From contig JAQFWX010000067.1 in NCBI GenBank assembly GCA_027605045.1, positions 1-64,000 on the forward strand: a stretch of DNA of 64,000 nucleotides. Direction: 5' to 3'. Position 1 is the stretch's first letter; every line of letters begins with the position of its first letter. The notes under the pieces are model-generated. The model was not told the origin of the DNA. It did not search any database and saw only the letters and a program-made list of their open reading frames with translations. Below, piece by piece: positions 1-12,254 of this stretch. The DNA is from Phallus indusiatus (lineage: Eukaryota > Basidiomycota > Agaricomycetes > Phallales > Phallaceae). The position numbers and the translations under genes are program-made.

Positions 1-1136
1 TCCGACGTCCGCGATAGCTTGTAGTGAAGGTAGCGATTCAGATAAATCGGCCAGTTGTGCCTCCAGATCTAGCCTTCTTTTTGCGTTTTTTTCCCCTTCA
101 AGACTCTCTTTGAGTTCATTGATTAGTCCCAGCACCGAATCAACAGCCTCGTCCTTCATCGCCTTGCTGGTTTGCTTTTGTTTTCGGTATTTGCTCCATG
201 CAGAACGCTGATGAGACGAAACTCCGTTAACCGCGACATGCAGCGCCATGGTATCCAGCCACCTAGTACCAGTTCGTTGGATATGGTATTCTTCCAATGT
301 CCTCGCACGATCATAAGCAACATTATGCCCGACTACAATACGCGATGTCGAAGGGTCCCCAAGCGGTATTAATTGTTCGATCTCTGTTGTTTCCTTCATA
401 AGCCAGGGTGATATCCAGACATACCACGCGGTAGGCGAGGCAGCACAGGCCATAACAGCATATGGACTTTCATTTGGTAATGTTTCTACATCGAAAACCA
501 GCATTTCTTCATTAGGATAGTCGATTGATTCGTGCAAGCCATCATCTCCTAACCAGTACTTGGTCCACCCCGATTGAATCACCCAATCTTCTGGTGGCGG
601 AGGCAGAGTCAGAGATGCCAGTTTTTTTGATTGTGAGAGATAGGGTTCGGCTACTTTCGAGCCTATAGCGTAGAAGTGGGAATCAAGATCATTTCCTTCC
701 AAAGGTGGTAAAGTGAATGAGACGGGTGGGTGGGTAGATGACTGAGCTGGATCCAAGCTATGTTTAGTGAGATGCTTTTTCGCGATTTGGACATAAACGT
801 CTGGCGGCGCGGGAAATGTCGCATCTTTAAATACTTGCGAATGCAATTTGGGCGACAGGAGTTGGACACCCAGTTGGTTTCGTCGTACTGAAAAAAAGCT
901 CCTGTCAGTATAAAAGTACGTATATTTATCGGATACAGACCTGTGTTTATCGTTTCCCGATCATTTTGTTGCGGATTTGACTGTCCAGCTGCAGTGTCTG
1001 ACCCTGAAGAAAGAGGAGCTGCTGGCAAAGGCTGAGCGGCCTTTTGCTTCAGAGATAATGAAGAATTACGCGTATTAGAATGGAAAAAGCGCAAAGAGCC
1101 CACTCTCCTAGAGTAATAGTTAATCCTAGTGTTCAT
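1..1136 (-). CDS. MIP1: DNA polymerase gamma, mitochondrial, N-terminal part (cut by window edge)
   Basis: Replicative DNA polymerase of mitochondria (family A). Two exons are visible: 941-1136 and 1-887 (running off the left edge). They are joined across a 53-nt intron (888-940, GT...CAG) to give the junction I-N-T-V-R-R-N-Q-L-G-V-Q-L-L. The N-terminus MNTRINYYSRRVGSLRFF is Arg-rich and lacks acidic residues, as in a mitochondrial presequence. Downstream, EMLVFDVETLPNESPYAVMA (about + 455-515) is the 3'-5' exonuclease motif I (D-x-E) with the typical pol-gamma context. It is followed by VVGHNVAYDRART and a TRWLDTMALHVAV segment, also typical of the exonuclease domain. The polymerase domain lies outside the window. 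Exon 2 has no start or stop codon inside the window, so a simple ORF scan misses it. The ATG at 1136 is preferred over the in-frame GTG at 1154. Confidence 0.9.
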
Positions 1137-3170
1137 TCGCCAGTTGAACAACACTCGGATGCATGAGGGAGGCCGCTGGGCTGGTAGGGTGTCGTGACGT
1201 AAGCAAGCTTCGTCAGCTAGCCGTCTGCCGCGAGAAACACGTCACCACCTGTCACTACGCTTTCCAAAAACCCGCAATCTCAGATCAGTCTCTCTACATA
1301 TTTTGTGCAAATATCGAAGGTATTGTTATATGACGAAGCAATGGTTCAATTAGCAAGCCACAAAGAAGGATGACATGACGTGATGTCGAACTGTATAACC
1401 GCAGTCACTGCACATTGCGAATTTGAATATATAATATTTTCGTGATATTCCACGTACTCATGCATCATTTTTCTGCTCACATGTCCAGAGCTCACCATCA
1501 GCATTAAGGATCGGCATCTTGTCTAAGATTGTACAAAGTAAACGTCAGGAAAATTTCGCCGGGAGCATTTTTTGTACTCCCAATCAATGTTGACTGCGAA
1601 GGAAGAGGAAATATGATGATCCTATCCAAAGGAAGCTTATCCTTTGATTTTATTTACGTTTGGTATTAGTCAATACAGTTAGCCTCTGGTTTTCCCGAAG
1701 AGCTATGGTCCCTTGTCCTTTGTACTAGTAGTACTTCTACTTCTAATCCAACTTCTAATACTTCGCACTCCTTTTTTTCCTTTCCCTTGTCCTTGCATTG
1801 GAATCGGTCATCCCAATAATAGCCGACATCAACGTTGTTTATATAATAATCTGTCCATCACCTCGCTGAACGTTTTATTTGACTGTTCTCATCACGCCGA
1901 AGTCTCCTTTCCAAATAACATACTGGCTAGTCGCCTCATCATCACACAAAAGAGCAAGCCAACGATAATGATTAAACACGAGGGCAAACATCCTTATCCG
2001 GTGTCATAATCCTGAATAAAGTTTCTCGTTTCCAAAAACACCCATTTAAGAAGCCACCGTCACCACAACCCAAATGTGCATATTCTTCTCATATGGATAT
2101 GACGAGATTTTGAGGCCCCTTCTATTAAAAAGAAGCTTCGAAAATTTTGATTGACTCTGCTGCATTTACCACGTACTCGCTTTACCCGAACACACACACC
2201 CTCAGAGCCCTCTATTGGCTCTCCATGCCTCGGATACAATAGAACAGTCGCGATTCTCCAATCAGTCAAGGAAGCTGCGGCGATCTCCGATATGTCATCT
2301 GAATGGGTGGTGTGCGTGTCTATCTGGGACCAAACGCAAAATTCGAGTATATCGCTTGAGATTAGAGGGCGGCGGCGGGGCAACGAGGCATAAACATAAA
2401 CCCACCAAACCTCATATTTTTATATTGGTTCGCGTTTTCGACACGGATCACAACCGATGGTTGTTGGGATCATCCACTACTCGGTTCTGTTCGCATCTTT
2501 TTGGGCATTATAAGATCGATGGTTCTTCTTTACCATGTGATCAACACGGTCTTGGAGCTTTTTTTGTCGAACACCATTTTGACCAAGAAGCACGGTCAAA
2601 ATCTGACTTGGGGTTTCTTATACTTTTAACCAGCCGCGCTTATCGGAGATGGAAGGAAAGATTTTATTTTTAAGTAATTTGGAGTGTCGGTCCTTGGCTT
2701 GGAGTATCTTCGGTAACAAACTAGCCTGAGTCGAGACCATGTGCATAATGGCAAAACAAGGAATGGGTTTGGCACATTGGCTTTTTCTTCTGACCATCGT
2801 CGCAGGATATGAATTTGCAAATTATTAAATTAGGCTCCAAGAAGTCCGTTGATGTCGTAGTCCTCCTAATATAGTCCGTTCATATCCCTCTCCACGCAAA
2901 GAAGTTTAATAATGTCCTCTGCATAAGCCTATTGTATATATGGAGTAGTACGTAAAAAGAGGAAATCGACATATGGTGTGTAGAGTAAAAAAACATTAGT
3001 AGCATGCCATTTCATTATGGTTATAGCTAGTCGTACAACAAAAGCAATAATACTGGTAAAAGTGAGGTTTCTCCACATGAACAAGAGAGACAAACAACAA
3101 CAAAGATAGAGAGAGACAGGGGAGAGACAAAGAAAACAAAAACACAAATGCAATAATTAAGTGTTACATA
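1137..3170. other. intergenic, no supported gene
   Basis: Upstream region of MIP1 and downstream flank of the DUF6593-like gene. Short ORFs occur on both strands but overlap each other, have no recognisable domain, and are not joined by plausible introns. The stretch at 2930-3160 is A-rich on the + strand and fits the 3' end of the minus-strand gene ending at 3171. Confidence 0.5.
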
Positions 3171-4048
3171 CTATGATCGATGGCGAATATTAAAACCATT
3201 GTCGTCTATACTGGTATATGGAGGGGGGTCAGCTGTGGGAGGCGTCCGTCGTGCACGAACCGTGCCGGCACTTTGTGGGCGTCGAATGCGTGATGATGCA
3301 GTGGTGGATCGATGGCGCGAGCTCGGAGGCGGTTGCGGGTAACTTGGTGATAACCCTCGCATTTCAGTTTTAAGACTCGCTTCCAACGCAACATGCGATA
3401 AAGCGCTCTGCGCGACACGCCATTCCTGCCGTTGAGCAGAGATGAGGATGGCCGTTAATAATAAATGATCGACAATTGTGGAACCGTCCGGATAGACGGT
3501 GAGCTCGGGTTTGAAGAGGCTTTCTTGTGAGGGGTAGAAAATTGCGAGTGGTGAACCCGATGTGGCTGTACTTGTCGTACTGTGCGATGACTGCAGCTCC
3601 TCGCATTGCCATGCACCAACGCACAGCCGCCCAGACGAGCCACTGAGTACTTGTGTCGTCTTTTTCCATTTACAACGCTTTGTTCCGGCGACGAAATGTT
3701 TTGTCCTTTCAGCTTGATAAGACAATCATGTTACTAAAAGAGCAGTCTATCGAGATTCACTTACTCGCTTCTGAAAAAGCTCTTGGATGTTTGTAGGACA
3801 TTATCCACTAGCATCGTCTGACCGTTCACAAGCACAGTGCTACGATTTCCACTCTCAGCATCACCGACCCAATTGATTCGCGCAATTTCGAGGAGTTTGC
3901 CCCGGGGATTAATAGACCACAGCATGGTAACATGGCCTTCTGTCGTGGTCGCATAAGCGGGTCGCCGGGGATTGTCGTATAGAAAGAGTGTGTCCAAGAT
4001 CGATCCACGAGCGAGAATGAGCCTGCAGTATGGCTTTGGCACGCTCAT
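3171..4048 (-). CDS. DUF6593-like domain protein
   Basis: Two exons, 3765-4048 and 3171-3705, separated by a 59-nt intron (donor GTAAGTG, acceptor CTGAAAG). Splicing keeps one frame and gives about 272 aa. The N-terminal half (LDTLFLYDNPRRPAYATTT, then a GKLLEIARINW stretch and STVLVNGQTMLVDNVL) resembles the beta-rich DUF6593 domain common in Agaricomycetes. The middle (GTKRCKWKK, then PELTVYPDGSTIVDHLLLTA) fits the end of that domain, where a hydrophobic strand is followed by a basic segment. The last 75 residues are Pro/Ser/Arg-rich and probably disordered, ending PPPYTSIDDNGFNIRHRS. Its cellular role is not known. The family assignment is from memory of sequence character, not a search. 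Confidence 0.6.
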
Positions 4049-4428
4049 ACTGAACCCAAATAAGTCCTCGGAAGGTTAGTTATGATTTTCGAGTCTTCTC
4101 CAGGACACAAAAACCTTCGGGTTCTGGAGAATAGCAGCCTTTTGTAACACTGATATAACGCCCGAAGCGTTTACGAAACGTTTCAAACTCCGACTCCGCA
4201 GCCGGGAAGCCGGAGCTTGTGGGTTATGAAATTTTGGGTCCAATGGTGTGTTGTCGTGGCTGTACTTGCCTTGCTTCCTTTTTTGATATTATATATAATA
4301 AAATGGTAAGTGAGAATGGCATTGTTTCGACTCAAATGAATTATATACATTATATTATTTTATTTTATTCAAATTAGACATACACTCTCTGGTTACGCTG
4401 CATCGTGTTCACACTACTATTTTTCTGT

Positions 4429-5213
4429 TCACAAAAGCATGTTTAGAAAATTCGCCTTTCTTAACTCGTCCAAAACACACCCAACAAAGATCCACTTCGA
4501 TTCTTTTTCGATGACTTCTTTTCTTCGTCCGCACACATCGGATACTGCATTGCTGCGAGTCCAACAAGAGATGTCACCAAACACCTTGTCATATCTTTCT
4601 AACAGAAGGTCTCGATCTGACCACTGCGACACTATATCAAGCTCTCTCACAGTACAGATCTATCATTGTTGTCCACAGTCGACGTAGAAGGGAAAGAAGC
4701 AGCTCGGTTGATTCCGTCGGATGGTAGAAGCGAATGAGATGCAAGAGCTCCGAACCCACGTGGAGTACCATATACCTTCCGTCAATATTCTTTTGTAAAC
4801 CATAAAAAACTAAACCACTTCTTCTCCGTGGTAATGCCTTCATGTTAGCCGAAACTCTCCGGTTTTCCGCTACTGATGAAAACCTCCCACCAGACTGAAC
4901 AGATCCTATATAAGTCAGATACATAACTTAATCTGACATCATCATTAAACCGGCCCCTCCAATGTAAAGCCTTTCGTATTGTTACCACTGATTGCGCTGA
5001 TTGTGTTGTCATCGGCAATATAACACCCCGTTCGCCATCCGACGTCGAAAAGGGAGAGAGAGAAACCGCCATCGAATAGAATGACTGATATTTGGCTTCG
5101 GGGAGCCATTTCCAATCGCTGCTAATCATAGAAGTAATGATGTGTAGTTTGCTTTTACATAAGGGTGAGCGGACAATTGGACTAATGAATCGTACATAAA
5201 ATACCAGATGCAT
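4429..5213 (-). CDS. possible multi-exon hypothetical gene
   Basis: Three overlapping minus-strand open segments (4845-5213, 4637-4924, 4429-4650) have amino-acid composition more protein-like than their surroundings. Examples are ERGVILPMTTQSAQSVVTIR and GRYMVLHVGSELLHLIRFYH. A candidate intron lies near 4914-4960 (GTTTAATG...TATATAG), but no splice combination I tried joins all segments cleanly. It may be a small gene or a decayed one, possibly another beta-rich domain protein like the neighbour at 3171-4048. The function is unknown. Confidence 0.2.
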
Positions 5214-6365
5214 GGGGAAGAGCTCTCTTGTGTATTTTTAAGCAGCATTCCCTCTGGCGGTTCTTGGCATTGTATTGAATTACCAAGAATGGCTACTCGT
5301 TTGCATTATCGGATCCTTGAAGGGATTTGACGTGTCTAAATGTCGTTTGGATGACGCCAGCACATGCATTATTTACATCCAGTCCGTTTGAACCCGAAGG
5401 CCGAACGAAGCAGAGGAGATCTTAGATCGGTTTCTTCGGCTAGTACATATTAATATGTAAGGAACTTTGAGCCGAGCTGCGCTGTCTAATCTCCAGTGTC
5501 GACTCATCTCTAAACTACAACGGCTAGATCATGATATAATTTAGAGTCAAACGAGAGGATCCAGATTGATGATGGTTTGGTCGTTAGTCGCAGGTTGTCT
5601 TGATGATTCGTCACATGAGAGGGTAGCCTGGACGGCACGTGTTATTAGGTCCTTAGGGTCTTTCAAATGGAATTGCTCTGTCTTACATATTACTTGTGGG
5701 CCCGTGCTTTTTTTTTACATTAAACCTAAAGTAGAGTGACGAAAACATGAAATTGAAATCCAAATATTCAAAGGAGCGCCCCATTTGATAAATATTTATT
5801 AGATATTTACTTAAGAATCGCTGATTCATCGAGAAGCACCTGGAAGGAATTTCAGTACATTAGTATTTGATTCATTTACGGTTAGGAGGTTCTATAGGCA
5901 ACACATAAATATTTACTGGGCAGCGCATCAGCTCCCTTTCTCGGAAAACTTTTTTTAAGCCTCCAGGGTGGTTGATTAGATAAAGCGCGCTTCTAATCAC
6001 GAATCTGAGATCAGCCAATTTGCGTGAACAAAAGGGAACGTCGATCGTAACAGGCAGGTCATTTGAACCATTCAACACAAAAACCTATTCCCGATTTCCC
6101 TTGTTATTTTGGGAGCTACCTAAAGTATTCGTTTCCGAACGAACGAAAGAACTCGCAAACGACCAGACGACGCTGGCTTTCGAATCTTGGCTATATCTGG
6201 CTGCTTCGTCCCATCACAATGTCATATCACCAACAAGCCAAGATCGGTCCGTGAAAGCCACCAAAAAAAACCCTCTCCTCCCCCGCTACTCCAACGCACA
6301 ATTATCTGAATCATCCTTATCTTCCCGAAATTTCCATTCGCTCCTCCTTTATTAGTTTTTCAATT
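5214..6365. other. intergenic, no supported gene
   Basis: AT-rich sequence with scattered short ORFs on both strands and no recognisable domains. The + ORF at 6020-6355 has a random-looking composition. Confidence 0.4.
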
Positions 6366-7115
6366 TCAAGGCTTCTTTCCCCAAGGTTCCGATGCTGCTA
6401 GCAAGCTCGCCACACCATTGGCGTTTTCCTGCATCCGCTGCCGCTTCTCGAAGAGTTCCTCAACAGACTTAGTCATTTCTTCTACCATCTGAGCTTCTGA
6501 AGGCATTGCGCCGGGATCATACGGTCGTGGTGGTAGAGATCCTACGCCCGTGTCCTTAAGAAACTCGGTGAAAGCGTCCATAGCGTGTCGAAGGGCAATT
6601 ATATCTCCTATAAAAATCAAATGAGTGGGATCTCTGGTCCAATTTCAGATAAAGAGTTAGCCCTGGACTACCGGAAGCTTGCATAGCATAATTGGTATTT
6701 AGGATGTAAGAGCGTTCACTTTTTGTTTATTTTTGTGCAAAATATGTGAAACAGAAAGGAGGGGTTATATTAGTATCCCATGCCGTATTCTGGAGAAAAG
6801 CAGCATATTCCAAACGCGCCACTTTCTCACAAGATGAATGATTATGGGTACCCACATGGCTGTGATAGCGTTCTGAGCTAGCTGCTGGATCCTTAAAACA
6901 TGCTGCTGGGCTATGTGAATGTTGCTTTTGAACAATTCAGGAGAATTCGGATCGAGTTGCGGCCTTTCAGCCAATCCCGGATCGAAGGCGGCGGGATCTT
7001 GAAAGTGAAGTTGCATAGGTTGCATAGGCCCGGGCGGCATGAAAAGTGAAGGAGAGGTCACTGAAGCACCGAGGGAGTTGGAGTCGCCGAGTATTGGATC
7101 CGTTATTAATGACAT
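6366..7115 (-). CDS. unrecognised conserved-looking protein, alpha-helical
   Basis: First coding segment about 6856-7115, starting MSLITDPILGDSNSLGASVT. This start is preferred over upstream non-ATG extensions. It continues with a helical stretch SNIHIAQQHVLRIQQLAQNA. The last exon is 6366-6607, entered after a TTTTATAG acceptor: GDIIALRHAMDAFTEFLKDT, then TGVGSLPP, then a heptad-like helix VEEMTKSVEELFEKRQRMQE and the end ASEPWGKKP. A small middle exon is likely (NYAMQAS around 6665-6685), but its borders are not settled. The arrangement, a Pro-rich N-terminus followed by two or three helices, resembles small Mediator- or coiled-coil-type subunits. I cannot name the family. Confidence 0.5.
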
Positions 7116-7691
7116 TTTTTGTTCTTCGGAACGAACCTGTGAATTAGTCGCGAGTGTTGCACGAAACAAAAATACGGTTTGCGTGACAATATTGTGACTT
7201 GACGACGCGGGAATCAACATTTTTGAAACTCAGATATTGCTTACGCGCTTCAAGTGCAGCTTTTTTTATAGTTCACTGCGACAAATTCGCAGTGTGCATT
7301 GTTTTTATTATCTCTTCTCCTTTCGTGACGGACTTTCATATTTTCCGTACTTTTTAGGCAAGTAACTATCCAAGAAGCTTACTCACGGTCAATATTTTTA
7401 GTGAGCACTGAATACAGTCTTTTTCTCATAAATGGATTCCTATCGTCGGTACAAGTACAAATAAGGAAAGAAGGCTAATGCATTCAACTATTCCAAGTAT
7501 TCCACTTATTAACTTCTATGTAATTTTTGAAATAAAGGAGGAGATCACTTACCAATTCTCATGACAAATTGACCCCGCCGCTTTCACCGGTCATAAGCAA
7601 CCAAGAATTCAAATAGAGAAACTTCCGAAGAATCATTTGACAAGATCTTAAAACTGGGAACTCGAAAAAAAAGGAAGTCAAAGATCATACC
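7116..7691. other. intergenic, nothing supported
   Basis: AT-rich spacer between two minus-strand genes. It contains the probable promoter of the gene at 6366-7115 and the 3' flank of the gene at 7692-8336. Confidence 0.4.
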
Positions 7692-8336
7692 TTATATATT
7701 GTTTCCACTCGTGGGCGGTCCGCCTTTGTGAGTCCGGGGCTGGTTCCTCCCCGGTGTCTCTTTTTCCTTCTGTCTCCGGTATCTTCTCATTTCGGCTAAG
7801 ATCCATGCAAGAACAATGGTTATGAGAAAAAGGAGAACTTTTCTATGGAAGATTGCTTGAGAATCCCTGTCCATAATGAGTTTCCAACTTCTTTTGTCAG
7901 TCCAAACTTTATAGGCTTCCAACGCCCCCTCTTCAGACTTATTTGTAAGACGTTGTGAAATAATTCCCCCATTTATTCTGAAAGCCTCGCATCAAGTTTA
8001 CAAAAATCAGCAACAAAATCTTTGCCCTCGATTAATAGTAAGGTGAAGGGCAGTTGGCAGAATAGTTTGCTCACCCTCCACAAGTTTGCGTTTCGCGGTA
8101 CTACTAATGATGCGAGTGACATTCGTATTGCTACGTTGACCTGAAATGGAAGCTATCCGAGATCCGCCATTATGAAAGACCTCATTTTTAATGAGCTCTT
8201 TAACATCTTTCTGATTTGATTGCGTTACGGGCCTCCCATATCTTCTTCCGAAACTGGGATTGTCCCCTTGTCCCCTTGTACTTTCTTCCAACCCCTCGAT
8301 TCTCATGCTATGATATTGACAGCGTAAACTCTCCAT
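7692..8336 (-). CDS. hypothetical protein with one C-terminal membrane helix
   Basis: The first exon starts at ATG 8336 (MESLRCQYHSMRIEGLEEST) and is polar and basic. The last exon is about 7692-7977, entered at acceptor CTTTCAG, and reads INGGIISQRLTNKSEEGALE, then a Trp/Lys-rich segment. A single hydrophobic helix follows (VLLFLITIVLAWIL), then a short basic, Pro-rich tail (RRYRRQKEKETPGRN...). This suggests a single-pass, near tail-anchored membrane protein with a basic cytosolic end. The exon 1 donor is not resolved: the ORF runs on to a stop near 8007, and no GT in the required phase was obvious, so the model is incomplete. I do not recognise the family. Confidence 0.4.
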
Positions 8337-9489
8337 ATGGGGTACTAATCTTGCTTTAGCCTATAGAATCTCTTTAAATAATCTATGTTGAAGGACCTAT
8401 CAGCACACCAAGTGCCCACGCCTACCAAACGGATCTACCCACGTACAAGATTTCCTGACCCGCCATAATCACCACATTTCGTTCCTATTATTTTTTCATC
8501 AATATTCGGCGGAACTAGGGATGAAAGGGTCAGATCTCATGTGTATGTGGAAGACGATGAATATATGCGGCCTGGAAAGATCCTGCTATTGTTGATTGAC
8601 TGCCCTACTCAGCAGGTAATATTCGCTCGGCCGTTTGCTGTATATTCAGGGTAAATCTTATCTCTTTGCTGGAGTTAGAGACAATTCTGATGGTCACAAA
8701 ACTTCCTATCTGGTTCCGATATTAGTCCGATGAAGACTGTCAGTTTATTCCTTCGGGTTTTCAAAGCCTATGCAGCTGGTCTCAAAAGGCGATTCCGATT
8801 GTCTAAGACCATGAAAGGCTTCATTTGGTCTAAGTAATACAAGCCGGATACCCGGAATGAAGTAATAAGCAATGTGATTCAAGCAAACAAAACTCGGCAC
8901 TTCACGATTTTCATTTCCTTCCCCCGGAGGGCACACCCAAGGCTGGCGGGAGCATTTTTTTTTTTTGGCCAGGTTCTATTTTCGTGCATAACAAAATCAA
9001 TTTCTTTTTTTTTGGACGCTAGTTTACAACGATCCATACCAGATGACCCTCCCCTATCAACTATGATTAAAGTACAAGCTTGGTCGTAGAAGAAGAATTT
9101 GAAGAAAAGAATTAGTGAACGATTGGACCCACGGACAGTCGTCGGTGCAATTCGTGAAAGAAAAGGGAGTCATGGACCAAAACTAGCATGCTGCATGGCT
9201 GCATAATCTTTGACATGATGATAAGACAACTCGAGATCGATGAAAAAATTGTTCGTGACACAGAATAAAGTAACGAGAGAGATAGAAAGAAAGGAAAGGG
9301 ATGGACGACGGCGAACGTTCGGATCCCAGCCGGGTTTTATCCCTCTCCTTTACTAATAATCCGGCCTATACCGGTGAAGTGAATTCCTCTATGATATCCT
9401 TTTAACCACGGAGATAATATGAGCTTATTGTAACAACCACAAAAACAAAAATAATAGTCATGGATCAGTAAAAAAAGAGATTTGTTGAT
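8337..9489. other. intergenic, nothing supported
   Basis: Homopolymer tracts (runs of T at about 8955 and 9005) and short ORFs without domain character. It lies between two minus-strand genes. Confidence 0.4.
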
Positions 9490-10430
9490 TTATCCTCGAA
9501 CGTATACGATGTTGTCGGCAGAATGAAGCCGGTTGCGCGACGCCGGTTTATAGGTCAAAACGTTGGCGTTGACTCGATCGGATGAACGAGAGTGCGAGAC
9601 GGTTTTAGATGACGAACGAGAAGTGCTCCTTTGTTGCTGTGATAATAATTGTTGTTGTTGTTGCTGTTGTTGCTGTTGGTGCTGGCCGCTGGAAGCTCTC
9701 GCAGGCGCCAATCCCCAGTCAAGACTTCCAAAAAGTCTGCGCAGCAATGGTGGTTTTTTTGGAGTACTGGATCTGGGTTGTAAAGCCAGAGTAGGAGTAG
9801 AATGATATGCTGCGTACGTGGTGTACTGCGGTCTGGTACTAGTACCACCATCATGCGAGCGCTAAAGAAGAGTTTTTTTTGTCAGAAGCTTGCAATTTTT
9901 GTTTGATGCGAAAAATGAATTACCGATTCTACCCTATGTGGACTTGGGCTTGGAGAAACACGGTATGGTCCTGTGGTCGGTTGTGCCGGGACGTACGGTG
10001 CACGAGTGGGACTGCTGGCCCGATTATAGTGCGCCGACGCTGGGGCATAATACGTCGGATTATTGTTAGATTTTGAATGCGTATACGCATACAAAAATGG
10101 TTGTGGTTGTGGCTGAGGGGCCACGTAGCGAGTATCAGCAGAGACGGAATGAAGTCTACTTCGAACCGGTGGCTGTTGATCTCTAGTATAAAGCGCCTGC
10201 GCTGAGGAAGGTCTCCTCTCAAGATAGGTGGCGGGTGGGTATGTAGCTCGAGACGAAGAAAAAGGAGAGCGGTGGCGCCTTCCGGTGTATCGAGAAGCAT
10301 TGGGATTGGAAACGGACGACTCGGGATATACAGTCGACGCTGAATCGTCGGGAAGACTAGTAGGGTTCGAAGGTGGGGGCGGGGCGTCCACATTTTCTTC
10401 CACCCATCTCATGATTTTTTCGTGCTTCAT
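9490..10430 (-). CDS. low-complexity protein with poly-Gln tract and conserved C-terminal 'PKK..L..RL....W' module
   Basis: Two exons, 9924-10430 and 9490-9861, with a 62-nt phase-0 intron (GTAATTC...TTCTGAC...TTTAG), giving 292 aa. The start MKHEKIMRWVEENVDAPPPP (10430) is chosen over an in-frame codon at 10445 because it begins a compact charged helix. Residues 20-180 are Pro/Ser/Tyr-rich with a QPQPQPQ tract. Around residues 201-218 comes STPKKPPLLRRLFGSLDW, a short amphipathic segment. It is followed by a Gln run (about residues 229-242), a Ser/Arg-rich stretch and the end SADNIVYVRG. Function unknown; probably mostly disordered. The module recurs in the gene at 12255-13048, so the two are probably paralogues. 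Confidence 0.75.
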
Positions 10431-12254
10431 CGTCACAAACAACAAGTGGAAAGAGAAAGAAAAGGTGAAGGGGTGAGGGGTGAGAGGAGGGGGAAGGGGA
10501 GGGGATCGACACTCAATCGATACACAAGGTAGACGGGCTTCAGCCGAGTGGGGAAAGAATAGTAAAAAAGCTTAGAGAGCCATGAAGTGTGTATTTATAT
10601 GGAGCGAGATCACTCAGATTATCACTTGCGGAGTCAGGAGTAAATTATTTGCTTTTTCCCTCGGGTTTGTAATGTAAATGAAACTTCACCGAATGCCGTT
10701 AGTTGAGCCGGTCCCGCTTATGTTACAAGTACTTTTCGTTCAAAAAGCCTCCAAGGTGATAAAAGGTGGGCCGCCGAAGCATCTAGGCAGCTAATTGCCG
10801 TTTAAAACGGCTTCTTTTCATACGACGACCCCCAAAAACCGAACATTTTGACTTACCACTGGCAGTGCAATACATTTGCATGAAACAATGCGACAACCGC
10901 GTGTTTTCCGTGCGCAGTTCTTCGACGAGTACTGTGACTACCACGCCATAAACGTGAAGATAATCACATTCGTTCGTGAGGATAAATTTCCTATTCTGAG
11001 ATTTGTTTCCTAAAACGACGAGATTCTACCGGCTCGTGGATAACGCCCACCCCTCGATTTAACAATATGGCACGCCACGAAGGCCGGGAAGTCCTAGCTT
11101 CACGCTAAACATAGAAAAAACGAGAAAAAAAAACCACCGTATTAAAAAAACGTATGTGTTTCTTTCTGAAAGTGAAATGCGCGCCGCACCGCTGTGGTAC
11201 TTTGGAAGAGGTTGTAAGTTACACTCGTGGTAGTCTGTCTGCGAAAGTTTTCCTTTCGCCGTCGTCCAACATCGCGCGGTCATAAATACTCCGACAAAAG
11301 CTGTTCTTTTGCTGTCGCAATTAGAGGTCCCTTTCTTTTACTAATAGATCCGAGCACCTTCCTAAGCCGGCCAAGCTGAACAAAGAGTTAGTAGGCGCAG
11401 ACCCACGAGGATACAGCGTGGCACGAGTTTTAACCTTGGAAGGGGTGGATCGAACAAGATGAACGAAGGACTTCTCCTTACACGTTGTCCGAGAGCGATT
11501 GTCACCCTGCCCGCGTGAGTCTACACTCGTTGTGTGTTTCTTTGTCTGACTAGAGCAAAAAAATGTTGATATCCGCCTGTGTAGCAAATTTGATTAATTA
11601 CCATCCGCATGTGACCTATATTTACTAATATGTGAGCTGGAAAGAAAGCATCCATCATTCGTCCATAATTTAGGGTTTTGCCGTCACTTCTTTCATGTTT
11701 CATATTGCCCAATTATCGTCACTAGTTCAACGCACATGTGATAACAAGGCAATGTATATGACATTTCGTACACCTTGATCTGCCGAGATAGCGTGAATGT
11801 TTGGTGATTCTATGCAGTTTCAGGGGTGAACAGCCTTTGCAAGAAGTATGTCCTTGGCGAATCTCTCGTTGACGGTTGGAGCAAGAAGAAGAATATGATC
11901 TCGGAAAATCAAGGATGACACGGACGTTTAGTAATTGATAAAAACGTTCCTAATAAAACAGCACATACCTGGGCACGGCCACATCACACATCAAGTGTGG
12001 CAATCAAACTGATTCTAGGCGGCAGTCGTCTTCTTGCATCACATTTCTCATAAACCTGATCAATTCAAGGGAGTTCGAAAAACAATTAAAAACCAAAAAA
12101 AACATCACATGTTCTCGATAATGGTCCTTCACATACTAAACATACAATAAACGGGAAGAAGATAATACATACACATAATAAACGAGGTTTGCTAACAGCA
12201 AACTATAGGGTATCGTATAGATTTCAACAACACGCCCACACAAAAGCAAAGGAA
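10431..12254. other. intergenic, no supported gene
   Basis: 10431-10560 is purine-rich on the + strand (G/A tracts), which is CT-rich on the coding strand and typical of a fungal 5' UTR for the minus-strand gene ending at 9490. The remainder has short ORFs on both strands with no recognisable domain. Confidence 0.4.

Noticed and set aside
9563..9805. Cys-rich + strand ORF (run of Cys residues)
   Set aside because: It is the reverse complement of the poly-Gln tract of the minus-strand gene at 9490-10430.
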